Below, in pieces: positions 1-6,002 of a DNA stretch of 6,904 nt; within the stretch, counting starts at the first letter, position 1, and each line of letters opens with the position of its first letter. The translations under genes and the position numbers were made by a program. The notes beneath the pieces were generated by a model. The model had not been told where the DNA came from. It did no database searches and worked only from the letters and a program-made list of their open reading frames with translations. This DNA is from Gammaproteobacteria bacterium (GTDB lineage Bacteria; Pseudomonadota; Gammaproteobacteria; Thiomicrospirales; Thiomicrospiraceae), in the NCBI GenBank assembly GCA_013153955.1, contig JAADDM010000041.1, forward strand, positions 1-6,904. Reading direction: 5' to 3'.

Positions 1-20
1 GGGGACTGTTGTAAATAAGC

Positions 21-139
21 CTGTGAATTTAGTCGAGAATGACCGTTCGACAAGATCAAGGCAGGATAAGTGAGCATAGCGTGCTATGTGAACGTTACTA
101 ACGAAGAGATTGCGTACGAGCAACTCGACTAAATCACAG
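21..139. repeat. Inverted-repeat-bounded element (MITE-like or dispersed structured repeat)
   Basis: The left end CTGTGAATTTAGTCGAG (21-37) and the right end CTCGACTAAATCACAG (124-139) are reverse complements apart from one extra A in the left arm. Midway between them is a palindrome, CATAGC-GT-GCTATG (75-88), so the element is symmetric about position 80-81. Smaller dyads lie inside: GTCGA/TCGAC (32-36 with 47-51), CGTTA-C-TAACG (93-103) and CGAG-CAA-CTCG (117-127). There is no transposase and no clear target-site duplication. It sits three bases past the A-run (143-151) that encodes the atp terminator's U-tract. Seen: the symmetry. Inferred: a short non-autonomous mobile element or a dispersed structured repeat. 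A one-off structured RNA or a protein-binding site is also possible. Copy number elsewhere in the genome is unknown from this window. Confidence 0.6.
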
Positions 140-142
140 ACG

Positions 143-168
143 AAAAAAAAAGGGCCGTGAGGCCCTTT
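143..168 (-). terminator. Rho-independent terminator of the atp operon
   Basis: Read on the minus strand, AAAGGGCC, loop TCAC and GGCCCTTT form a perfect 8-bp stem running directly into a tract of nine U residues. It starts 15 bases past the atpC stop, which marks the 3' end of the operon transcript. On the plus strand only three T residues follow the stem, so it should work poorly for transcription arriving from the left. Confidence 0.95.
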
Positions 169-183
169 ATATGAGGATAACGT

Positions 184-618
184 TTAAGCCATCCCAGTCT
201 TATTCAGACGATCTCTTAGTTTAGTAAGAGATTGAATTTGAGCAACGGCTTCGGCAAGTTCAACTTGCGCTTTTGCAATATCTGTATCAGATTTTGCATT
301 ATCCATTGCTTCTTCAGCACGTTGCTTTGCAGCCGTTGCTTTAGCTTCATCAATATCGCCCGCTCTAATTGCCGTATCCGCAAGGATAGTGACAACGCTC
401 GGTTGAATTTCGATGATGCCGCCGCTGATGTAGAAGTGATCTTCTTCATCGCCGCTAACAACACGTACTGTGCCAGGCTTTAGTTGGCTCAAAAACTGGG
501 TATGGTGAGGAAGGATACCAACCTCACCATCGGCAGCCTGTGCAAAAAGCATCTCTGCTTTACCAGAAAAGATTTCTCCTTCTGCACTAACAATATCTAC
601 TTGCATTGAGACTGCCAT
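184..618 (-). CDS. atpC: F1Fo ATP synthase subunit epsilon
   Basis: Epsilon subunit of F1 (144 aa), part of the central rotor stalk with gamma. It couples rotation to the c-ring, and its C-terminal helices can inhibit ATP hydrolysis. Residues 5-86 match the N-terminal beta-sandwich, with the family signature 'VDIVSAEGEIFSG' and 'GEVGILPHHTQFLSQLKPG'. Residues 88-140 are a charged, alanine-rich helical hairpin. The region matching the ATP-binding motif I/L-D-x-x-R-A reads IDEAKA (89-94), with lysine in place of arginine. The chosen ATG lies six bases past the atpD stop, with AAGGA ten bases upstream inside the end of atpD. A second in-frame ATG at codon 5 is less likely because the ribosome site would be too far away. 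It is the last gene of the operon, followed by a terminator. Confidence 0.97.
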   Translation of the reverse strand: MAVSMQVDIVSAEGEIFSGKAEMLFAQAADGEVGILPHHTQFLSQLKPGTVRVVSGDEEDHFYISGGIIEIQPSVVTILADTAIRAGDIDEAKATAAKQRAEEAMDNAKSDTDIAKAQVELAEAVAQIQSLTKLRDRLNKTGMA

Positions 619-624
619 GATCCA

Positions 625-2004
625 TTAATCCTTATATTTCTTAGCTTTTTCGATAACTTCATCGATGTCACCAGCATACATAAATGCTTGCTCAGCTACA
701 TCATCAAGTTCACCAGAGATAATCATCTTAAAGCCACGAATAGTCTCTTTAAGTGGGACATAACGTCCATCTTCACCAGTGAATACTTTCGCTACGAAAT
801 ATGGCTGAGAGAAGAAACGTTGCATCTTACGAGCACGTGCTACTAAAGAGCGATCTTCTTCTGACAATTCATCCATACCTAAGATAGCGATGATATCTTT
901 AAGTTCTTTATAACGCTGAAGCGTCTGCTGTACACCACGTGCAACATCATAGTGCTCTTGACCAACAACTAGTGGATCAAGCTGACGTGAAGTTGAATCC
1001 AGTGGATCGATCGCAGGATAAATACCTGTTTCAGCAATCGCACGGTTCAATACAACCGTTGCATCTAAGTGAGCAAATGTAGTCGCTGGCGCTGGATCTG
1101 TTAAATCATCCGCTGGTACGTATACCGCTTGGATAGATGTGATTGATCCTGTTTTAGTAGACGTAATACGCTCCTGAACCTGACCCATTTCCTGAGTCAA
1201 AGTAGGCTGGTAACCTACCGCAGAAGGTAATCGACCTAACAGTGCAGATACTTCCGTACCAGCAAGTGTATAACGGTAGATGTTATCTACGAAGAAAAGG
1301 ATATCACGACCTTCGTCACGGAAGTACTCAGCCATTGTTAAACCAGTCAAGGCAACACGTAAACGGTTTCCTGGAGGCTCGTTCATCTGACCGTAAACTA
1401 GAGCAACTTTATCAAGTACTCCAGATTCTTCCATTTCATAATAGAAATCGTTACCTTCACGAGTACGCTCACCTACACCAGCAAATACTGAGTAACCTTC
1501 ATGTTCCATCGCGATGTTACGAATAAGTTCCATCATGTTTACTGTTTTACCAACACCAGCACCACCGAATAATCCAACCTTACCACCTTTAGCGAATGGG
1601 CAGATTAAATCGATGACTTTAACACCAGTTTCTAGTAATTCATTCGAAGCAGCTAGCTCATCAAAAGCAGGAGCTGCACGGTGAATTTCGCTCATAGCTT
1701 CAGCATCTACAGTACCCGCATTATCAATTGGGTTACCAAGAACGTCGAAGATACGACCTAGCGTTGCTTTACCAACTGGTACTTTAATAGGAGAACCAGT
1801 ATTTGTAACAGTCATGCTACGCTTTAACCCATCAGATGAACCCATTGCGATTGTACGCACTTTGTTATCACCGATTTGCTGTTGCACTTCTAGAGTTAAA
1901 TCAACTCCGTCAACAGTTAACGCATCATAAATGTTTGGTAAATCAGCACCTTTAAACTCGACGTCGATTACCGCGCCGATAATTTGTACTATTTGTCCAC
2001 TCAT
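625..2004 (-). CDS. atpD: F1Fo ATP synthase catalytic subunit beta
   Basis: Catalytic beta subunit (459 aa); three copies alternate with alpha in the F1 hexamer and make ATP from ADP and phosphate. Visible motifs are the Walker A loop GGAGVGKT (147-154), the GERTREG segment with the catalytic glutamate (E179), a Walker B-type strand DILFFVD (234-240), the nucleotide-site segment VDNIYRYT (239-246) and the DELSEED lever (378-384) that contacts gamma. An N-terminal beta-barrel (about 1-75) precedes the nucleotide-binding domain, and a helical domain ends the protein. Length and motifs are normal for proteobacteria. The start 'MSGQIVQIIGAVIDVEF' is typical, with AAGG nine bases before the ATG. 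The 32-base spacer after atpG contains a tandem AAAGTTTG/AAAGTTTC but no clear regulatory site. No key residue is missing. Confidence 0.99.
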   Translation of the reverse strand: MSGQIVQIIGAVIDVEFKGADLPNIYDALTVDGVDLTLEVQQQIGDNKVRTIAMGSSDGLKRSMTVTNTGSPIKVPVGKATLGRIFDVLGNPIDNAGTVDAEAMSEIHRAAPAFDELAASNELLETGVKVIDLICPFAKGGKVGLFGGAGVGKTVNMMELIRNIAMEHEGYSVFAGVGERTREGNDFYYEMEESGVLDKVALVYGQMNEPPGNRLRVALTGLTMAEYFRDEGRDILFFVDNIYRYTLAGTEVSALLGRLPSAVGYQPTLTQEMGQVQERITSTKTGSITSIQAVYVPADDLTDPAPATTFAHLDATVVLNRAIAETGIYPAIDPLDSTSRQLDPLVVGQEHYDVARGVQQTLQRYKELKDIIAILGMDELSEEDRSLVARARKMQRFFSQPYFVAKVFTGEDGRYVPLKETIRGFKMIISGELDDVAEQAFMYAGDIDEVIEKAKKYKD

Positions 2005-2036
2005 AATCTTTAACCTTTTATTGAAACTTTCAAACT

Positions 2037-2900
2037 TTATACAGCTGCTGAACCAGCAACAATTTCTGAAATTTCAGCAGTGATCGCAGCTTGACGTGCC
2101 TTGTTATAAGACAGCTTCAATTCATTGATCATATCACCAGCATTGTCTGTCGCAGACTTCATCGCTACCATACGAGCACCTTGCTCACATGAAGCGTTTT
2201 CTACAACAGCACCAAATACGGTGGCTTCAATATAACGACGCATTAATAAGTTTAATGCAGTAGGCGCGTCAGGTTCATATAAATAATCCCAGCGACCATC
2301 GCTTGTATTTTCTTCAGCCTGCAAAGGCACTAGTTTCTGTACAGTTGGCTTTTGAGTCATTGTATTCACGAATTCGTTAGACGCTAAATACACTTCATCA
2401 ATACCACCCTCATCAAACTTGTCTAGGACAACTTTAATGGTACCTACTAGGTCCTCAATGTGCGGGGTATCCCCTAAGTCAGAAACAGTCGCAATGATAT
2501 TTCCACCGAATGAACGGAAGAAAGTCTGTGCTTTGTTACCGACTAAGGCAAGTTCAACCTCAACACCTTGCTCTTTCCAAGCCTTAAGCTTAGGCAGAAT
2601 TGCACGGAATAAGTTTGAGTTTAAACCACCACAAAGTCCTCGATCAGAAGAGATCACCATTAGACCAACACGTTTAACACTGTCGCGTTCTTGAGTATAA
2701 GGATGCTTATACTCAGGATGTGCGCCAGCTACGTGGCCAATAACTCTCTTAACTTTCTCGACATATGGTTTTGTCGCTTCCATGCGGGCCGTAGCCTTTC
2801 GCATTTTAGACGCCGCAACCATTTCCATGGCTTTAGTGATTTTTTTGGTATTTGTTACGGAACCAATTTTGGCTCGTATTTCTTTACTACCGCCTGCCAT
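2037..2900 (-). CDS. atpG: F1Fo ATP synthase subunit gamma
   Basis: Gamma subunit (287 aa), the rotating central shaft of F1. Its N- and C-terminal helices form a coiled coil inside the alpha3beta3 ring, and its globular middle sits on epsilon and the c-ring. The N-terminal helix carries the family pattern 'EIRAKIGSVTNTKKITKAME' (7-26) followed by MVAASKMRKA. The Rossmann-like middle shows SDRGLCGGLN (85-94). The C-terminal helix has the conserved 'MKSATDNAGDMI' and 'NKARQAAITAEISEIVAG'. The length equals the usual proteobacterial form, without the chloroplast redox insertion. The ATG is preceded by AAGGAG with a 6-base spacer, and atpA ends 14 bases upstream. Nothing unusual is seen. Confidence 0.98.
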   Translation of the reverse strand: MAGGSKEIRAKIGSVTNTKKITKAMEMVAASKMRKATARMEATKPYVEKVKRVIGHVAGAHPEYKHPYTQERDSVKRVGLMVISSDRGLCGGLNSNLFRAILPKLKAWKEQGVEVELALVGNKAQTFFRSFGGNIIATVSDLGDTPHIEDLVGTIKVVLDKFDEGGIDEVYLASNEFVNTMTQKPTVQKLVPLQAEENTSDGRWDYLYEPDAPTALNLLMRRYIEATVFGAVVENASCEQGARMVAMKSATDNAGDMINELKLSYNKARQAAITAEISEIVAGSAAV

Positions 2901-2914
2901 GGCCTACTCCTTGA

Positions 2915-4456
2915 TTAGTAAACGCCGTTAGCCTTGAACGCTTCAACACATGCTTTAACAGCAGCGATGATATCAGCGTTCCAGTCACCCTTCTCATTGA
3001 TTTGGGCAGCTAAATCAGCATTTGCAGAATTCATGTGAGCATGTAGTCCAGCTTCAAAGTCTAATAACTTCTCTACTTCTACATCATCTAAGTATCCTTC
3101 GTTCGCTGAATACAAAGAGATAGCCATCTCTGCGATCGTTAGCGGAGAGTATTGCTTCTGCTTCATCAATTCAGTTACGCGCTTACCACGCTCTAACTGT
3201 GCCTTAGTTGCAGAATCAAGATCCGATGCAAACTGAGCAAATGCCGCTAATTCACGGTACTGTGCTAAGTCTAGACGGATGCTTCCACCTAATTTCTTGA
3301 TCGCTTTAGTTTGAGCAGCACCACCAACACGTGATACAGATAAACCAGCGTTTACAGCAGGACGGATACCCTGAGAGAACAAACCTGTCTCTAGGAAAAT
3401 CTGGCCATCTGTAATCGAAATTACGTTAGTAGGTACGAATGCAGATACATCGCCCGCTTGAGTTTCGATAATTGGTAGCGCAGTTAAAGAACCTGTCTTA
3501 CCTTTTACTTCACCATTTGTGAACTTCTCAACATAGTCAGCAGATACACGAGCTGCACGCTCAAGTAAACGTGAATGAAGATAGAAGATATCACCAGGGA
3601 ATGCTTCACGACCTGGTGGACGACGAAGTAGTAAAGAGATCTGACGGTATGACTGAGCTTGCTTTGTTAAATCATCATAGATGATTAACGCGTCTTCACC
3701 ACGGTCACGGTAGTATTCACCCATCGCACAACCAGCGAAAGCCGCTAGGTACTGTAGAGCTGCCGGATCAGAAGCGTTTGCTGCAACGATAACAGTGTTA
3801 TCCATTGCGCCGTACTCTTCTAATTTACGCGCTACGTTTGCAACTGTTGAAGCTTTCTGCCCCATTGCAACGTAAATACATTTAACACCAGTATTCTTTT
3901 GAGAAATAATTGCATCTATAGCGATAGCTGTCTTACCAGTCTGGCGATCACCAATGATTAACTCACGCTGGCCACGGCCAACTGGAATCATTGAATCGAT
4001 AGACTTGATACCAGTCATCATTGGCTCGTCAACTGATTGACGATCGATAACACCAGGAGCGATACGCTCGATAGGTGAAGTCAATTTAGTCTCAATAGGA
4101 CCTTTACCATCGACTGGACGACCTAAACCGTCAACAACACGACCGTTTAGTTCTGGTCCAACTGGTACTTCTAATATGCGACCTGTACAAGTGACTTTGT
4201 CACCTTCAGAAATATGCTCATATGCACCTAGTACAACACACCCTACAGAGTCAGACTCTAGGTTTAGTGCCATACCAAATGTGTTCTCATCGAACTGAAC
4301 CATTTCACCGTACATTACGTCTGAAACACCGTGAATTAGAGCGATACCGTCAGCGATGCTAACGACAGTCCCTTCACTTCCAGACTCAGCAGCACCGTCA
4401 AATCCGCTAATGCGGTCTTTGATTAGGTTGCTGATTTCAGAGGCATTCAATTTCAT
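2915..4456 (-). CDS. atpA: F1Fo ATP synthase subunit alpha
   Basis: Alpha subunit (513 aa), the non-catalytic nucleotide-binding partner of beta that also supplies the arginine finger to the catalytic site. Visible features are an N-terminal helix that normally binds delta (about 1-22), a beta-barrel (about 25-95), the Walker A loop GDRQTGKT (169-176), the Walker B region ALIIYDDL (256-263), the LLLRRPPGREAFPGD loop (275-289) and the VSRVGG motif with the arginine finger at R376. The C-terminal helical domain ends in 'AFKANGVY'. The length is the same as in E. coli, to the best of my memory. AGAGGA lies six bases before the ATG, within the 15-base spacer after atpH. All expected catalytic-interface residues are present. 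Confidence 0.99.
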   Translation of the reverse strand: MKLNASEISNLIKDRISGFDGAAESGSEGTVVSIADGIALIHGVSDVMYGEMVQFDENTFGMALNLESDSVGCVVLGAYEHISEGDKVTCTGRILEVPVGPELNGRVVDGLGRPVDGKGPIETKLTSPIERIAPGVIDRQSVDEPMMTGIKSIDSMIPVGRGQRELIIGDRQTGKTAIAIDAIISQKNTGVKCIYVAMGQKASTVANVARKLEEYGAMDNTVIVAANASDPAALQYLAAFAGCAMGEYYRDRGEDALIIYDDLTKQAQSYRQISLLLRRPPGREAFPGDIFYLHSRLLERAARVSADYVEKFTNGEVKGKTGSLTALPIIETQAGDVSAFVPTNVISITDGQIFLETGLFSQGIRPAVNAGLSVSRVGGAAQTKAIKKLGGSIRLDLAQYRELAAFAQFASDLDSATKAQLERGKRVTELMKQKQYSPLTIAEMAISLYSANEGYLDDVEVEKLLDFEAGLHAHMNSANADLAAQINEKGDWNADIIAAVKACVEAFKANGVY

Positions 4457-4471
4457 GTTTGTTCCTCTCCA

Positions 4472-5008
4472 TTATTGGGCGATTGCTGCGCCAAGTTTGT
4501 TAAGTTGTGATTGTGCTGAACCATCAATAGCCCAGTCACCCACTTTAATCTTAATTCCGCCGACTAATGAAGCATCTTCTTCATAAGTAATTTCTACTTC
4601 GGCGTCAAACTTAGCATTTAAAGCAGCACTTAATTTTTTCTTCTGCTCAACCGTAGTCGTGCGTGCTGAGACAACAGTTGCTCTAACGCGATTTTCTGCT
4701 TCTGCTTTCAAAGTTTCGAAAACTTCAGAAACATCAGAAAGTGCAGCTAGTCGCTTGTTGTCAGCCATAGCAGTCAGAAGGTTTTTACCTTCTTCAGTCA
4801 GATTATCACCCATCACATCAGTGAACACAGTAACGACTTGGTCGGCTGTATAAGCTGGGTTACTAATCATTGCTGCCATTGCGTCATCTTGAGAGATGGT
4901 CGCAAGGTTAGCAAGTTGATCTGACCATGCTGCTAGGTTATCCGCTTTCATTGAAAGTGAAAAAACCGCTTCTGCGTAAGGTCTTGCAATTGTCATTAAT
5001 TGTGCCAT
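4472..5008 (-). CDS. atpH: F1Fo ATP synthase subunit delta
   Basis: Delta subunit (178 aa), which joins the top of F1 (alpha N-termini) to the b-dimer peripheral stalk. The N-terminal part (about 5-105) is the helical bundle, opening 'MTIARPYAEAVFSL' as is typical. The C-terminal part carries the most conserved signature of the family, VGGIKIKVGDWAIDGS (149-164), followed by the terminal helix 'SQLNKLGAAIAQ'. Sequence conservation is otherwise low, which is normal for delta. AAGGA stands seven bases before the ATG and overlaps the TAA stop of atpF, which suggests translational coupling. Length is standard and no defect is visible. Confidence 0.96.
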   Translation of the reverse strand: MAQLMTIARPYAEAVFSLSMKADNLAAWSDQLANLATISQDDAMAAMISNPAYTADQVVTVFTDVMGDNLTEEGKNLLTAMADNKRLAALSDVSEVFETLKAEAENRVRATVVSARTTTVEQKKKLSAALNAKFDAEVEITYEEDASLVGGIKIKVGDWAIDGSAQSQLNKLGAAIAQ

Positions 5009-5018
5009 AGAGTTTTCC

Positions 5019-5489
5019 TTAGATTGATTTAATCAAGGTTTCAAGCATGTCGTTATGTGCTGCAGCGTCAACTTCTTTTCCAAGAATTTTCTCTGCACCA
5101 GATATTGCGATTGAAGCAACTTCTTTACGAAGACCTTCACGCGCACGACTTACTTCTTGCTCTATTTCTGCTTGGGCTGAAGCTTTAATACGGTCAGCTT
5201 CTTCAGTGGCTTTTACTTTCGCATCTTCTACGATTTCAGAACCACGCTTTTCAGCTTGACCTAGTATATTTTGAGCCTGAAGCTTAGCGTCTTTAAGCAA
5301 ATCTTTTGCTTTCTGTTCAGCTAGTTCAAGTTCATGCTTACCTTTTTCTGCAGCAGAAAGTCCGTCAGCGATCTTCTTCTGACGGTCTTCCATTAGCTTA
5401 GAAAGGGGTGCCCACAGCACTTTGTTCACAAGCCAGATTAATAGCATAAATGCGATCATCTGAATGAGAAGCGTTGCGTTAATACTCAC
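5019..5489 (-). CDS. atpF: F1Fo ATP synthase subunit b
   Basis: Subunit b (156 aa), the membrane-anchored peripheral stalk; two copies hold F1 still against the rotor. One N-terminal membrane segment (about 5-26, LLIQMIAFMLLIWLVNKVL) opens with the 'INAT' pattern seen in E. coli b. It is followed by a long charged, alanine-rich coiled coil (about 30-140) containing RQKKIADGLSAAEKG and 'AREGLRKEVASIAISGAEKI', the region that dimerises and binds delta. The length is the same as E. coli b. The start codon is GTG, supported by GAGG eight bases upstream and by the exact fit to the family N-terminus; no in-frame ATG offers a better start. The gap to atpE is 54 bases. A single b gene and no b' points to a b2 homodimer. 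Confidence 0.97.
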   Translation of the reverse strand: MSINATLLIQMIAFMLLIWLVNKVLWAPLSKLMEDRQKKIADGLSAAEKGKHELELAEQKAKDLLKDAKLQAQNILGQAEKRGSEIVEDAKVKATEEADRIKASAQAEIEQEVSRAREGLRKEVASIAISGAEKILGKEVDAAAHNDMLETLIKSI

Positions 5490-5543
5490 AGTGGTTACCT
5501 CGCCATTTCGTTAGTTAATTGATACTTTACAGTGCGGATGCGA

Positions 5544-5834
5544 TTAAGCACCAAGCGCTGCAGTCATTGCACCAACGAATGGGTTAGCAAATAAGAACCA
5601 CATTGCGAATGCTAGGATGATGAACGGGAAAGATTCCATCAGACCAGCGAAGATGAACATGTTAGTCATTAATGCTGGACGCATCTCTGGCTGACGTGCA
5701 ATACCTTCAAGTGTTTTAGAACAGATAAGACCCCAACCAATAGCTGAACCCAGTCCAGCAGCAGCCAAAATTACACCTACACCAATAGCAGTTGCAGCGT
5801 AGATATCAGCAATCATAGTAGCAGTTACTTCCAT
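5544..5834 (-). CDS. atpE: F1Fo ATP synthase subunit c
   Basis: Subunit c (96 aa), the proteolipid that forms the rotating ion-carrying ring of Fo. Helix 1 spans about 12-39, with the glycine/alanine-rich packing face GVGVILAAAGLGSAIGWG (18-35). The polar loop GIARQPE (44-50) contacts gamma and epsilon. Helix 2 (about 56-83) carries the ion-binding carboxylate E67 in GLMESFPF. It differs from the 79-residue E. coli c: glutamate replaces aspartate, a serine follows it, there is a longer N-terminus (MEVTATMIADIY) and a C-terminal tail 'ANPFVGAMTAALGA'. The residue aligned by eye with the Na+-ligand glutamine of Ilyobacter c is W34, so proton use seems more likely than sodium, but this is inference. 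A strong ribosome site (TGGAGA, seven bases between GGAG and ATG) and a U-rich leader precede it. Confidence 0.97.
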   Translation of the reverse strand: MEVTATMIADIYAATAIGVGVILAAAGLGSAIGWGLICSKTLEGIARQPEMRPALMTNMFIFAGLMESFPFIILAFAMWFLFANPFVGAMTAALGA

Positions 5835-5840
5835 CGATTT

Positions 5841-5885
5841 TCTCCAAAGTTTAAAGTTAAAAAAAAGTTAATAAAAAAGCTTTTT
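5841..5885 (-). promoter_or_regulatory. U-rich translational enhancer and ribosome binding site of atpE
   Basis: On the transcript, U-tracts of six (5873-5878) and eight (5859-5866) residues separated by AUUAAC lead into AACUUUAAACUUUGGAGA, with GGAG seven bases before the atpE ATG. E. coli atpE has a well-known translational enhancer of this sort (UUUUAACU...AAACUGGAGA, from memory) that raises synthesis of c above its neighbours, as needed for a multi-copy ring. Seen: the U-rich leader and the strong ribosome site. Inferred: the same function here. The 12-base palindrome AAAAAGCTTTTT (5874-5885) overlaps its upstream end. Confidence 0.6.
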
Positions 5886-5926
5886 ACCCAGTAGTGAAAC
5901 AAAAGTAGGTGCGCTTAAACCCTTGT

Positions 5927-5960
5927 GGTGACTTAGATTGGTTACCCTTTCTAAGTCGCC
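5927..5960 (-). other. Intergenic hairpin between atpB and atpE
   Basis: A perfect 8-bp inverted repeat, GACTTAGA (5930-5937) with TCTAAGTC (5950-5957), encloses a 12-base loop. Beyond one mismatch on the transcript (C opposite A), two further G-C pairs extend the stem to 5927 and 5960. No U-tract follows directly, so it does not look like a terminator. A role in mRNA processing or stability between atpB and the highly expressed atpE is plausible but unproven. Confidence 0.55.
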
Positions 5961-5985
5961 TATTCTTTCTTAGTGCCCATCTAGT

Positions 5986-6002
5986 GAAGGTTAGTGACCT
6001 TC
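5986..6002 (-). other. Small hairpin spanning the atpB stop codon
   Basis: GAAGGT (6-bp arm) and ACCTTC flank a 5-base loop. On the transcript the loop reads CACUA, the last sense codon (CAC) plus the first two bases of the UAA stop. The stem is perfect but short. It could be a chance product of the codons for Glu-Gly-His-stop, or part of a processing signal together with the larger hairpin about 26 bases downstream. Confidence 0.35.

Noticed and set aside
1..183. Small protein gene on the minus strand downstream of atpC
   Set aside because: There is no ATG or ribosome site, the frame runs through the terminator stem, and the sequence is better explained by the inverted-repeat element.
216..464. 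Second minus-strand frame inside atpC
   Set aside because: It overlaps the true epsilon frame, and its translation is low-complexity and unlike any known family.
1242..1526. Plus-strand open frame opposite atpD (and similar ones opposite atpG, atpA, atpH and atpF)
   Set aside because: Each is antisense to a conserved atp gene and has no recognisable protein features.
5874..5885. AAAAAGCTTTTT palindrome as an intrinsic terminator between atpB and atpE
   Set aside because: The stem is almost only A-U pairs with no loop left, too weak to terminate. The U-tracts fit the atpE enhancer better, and the downstream genes need readthrough.
5835..5990. Internal promoter in the atpB-atpE gap
   Set aside because: No -35/-10 pair with good matches and spacing was found on the minus strand; AT-rich tracts alone are not enough.
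5971..5996. Three TAGTG copies at 10-11 base spacing near the atpB stop, as phased protein-binding sites
   Set aside because: Five-base repeats are too short, one is in coding sequence, and no known site matches.
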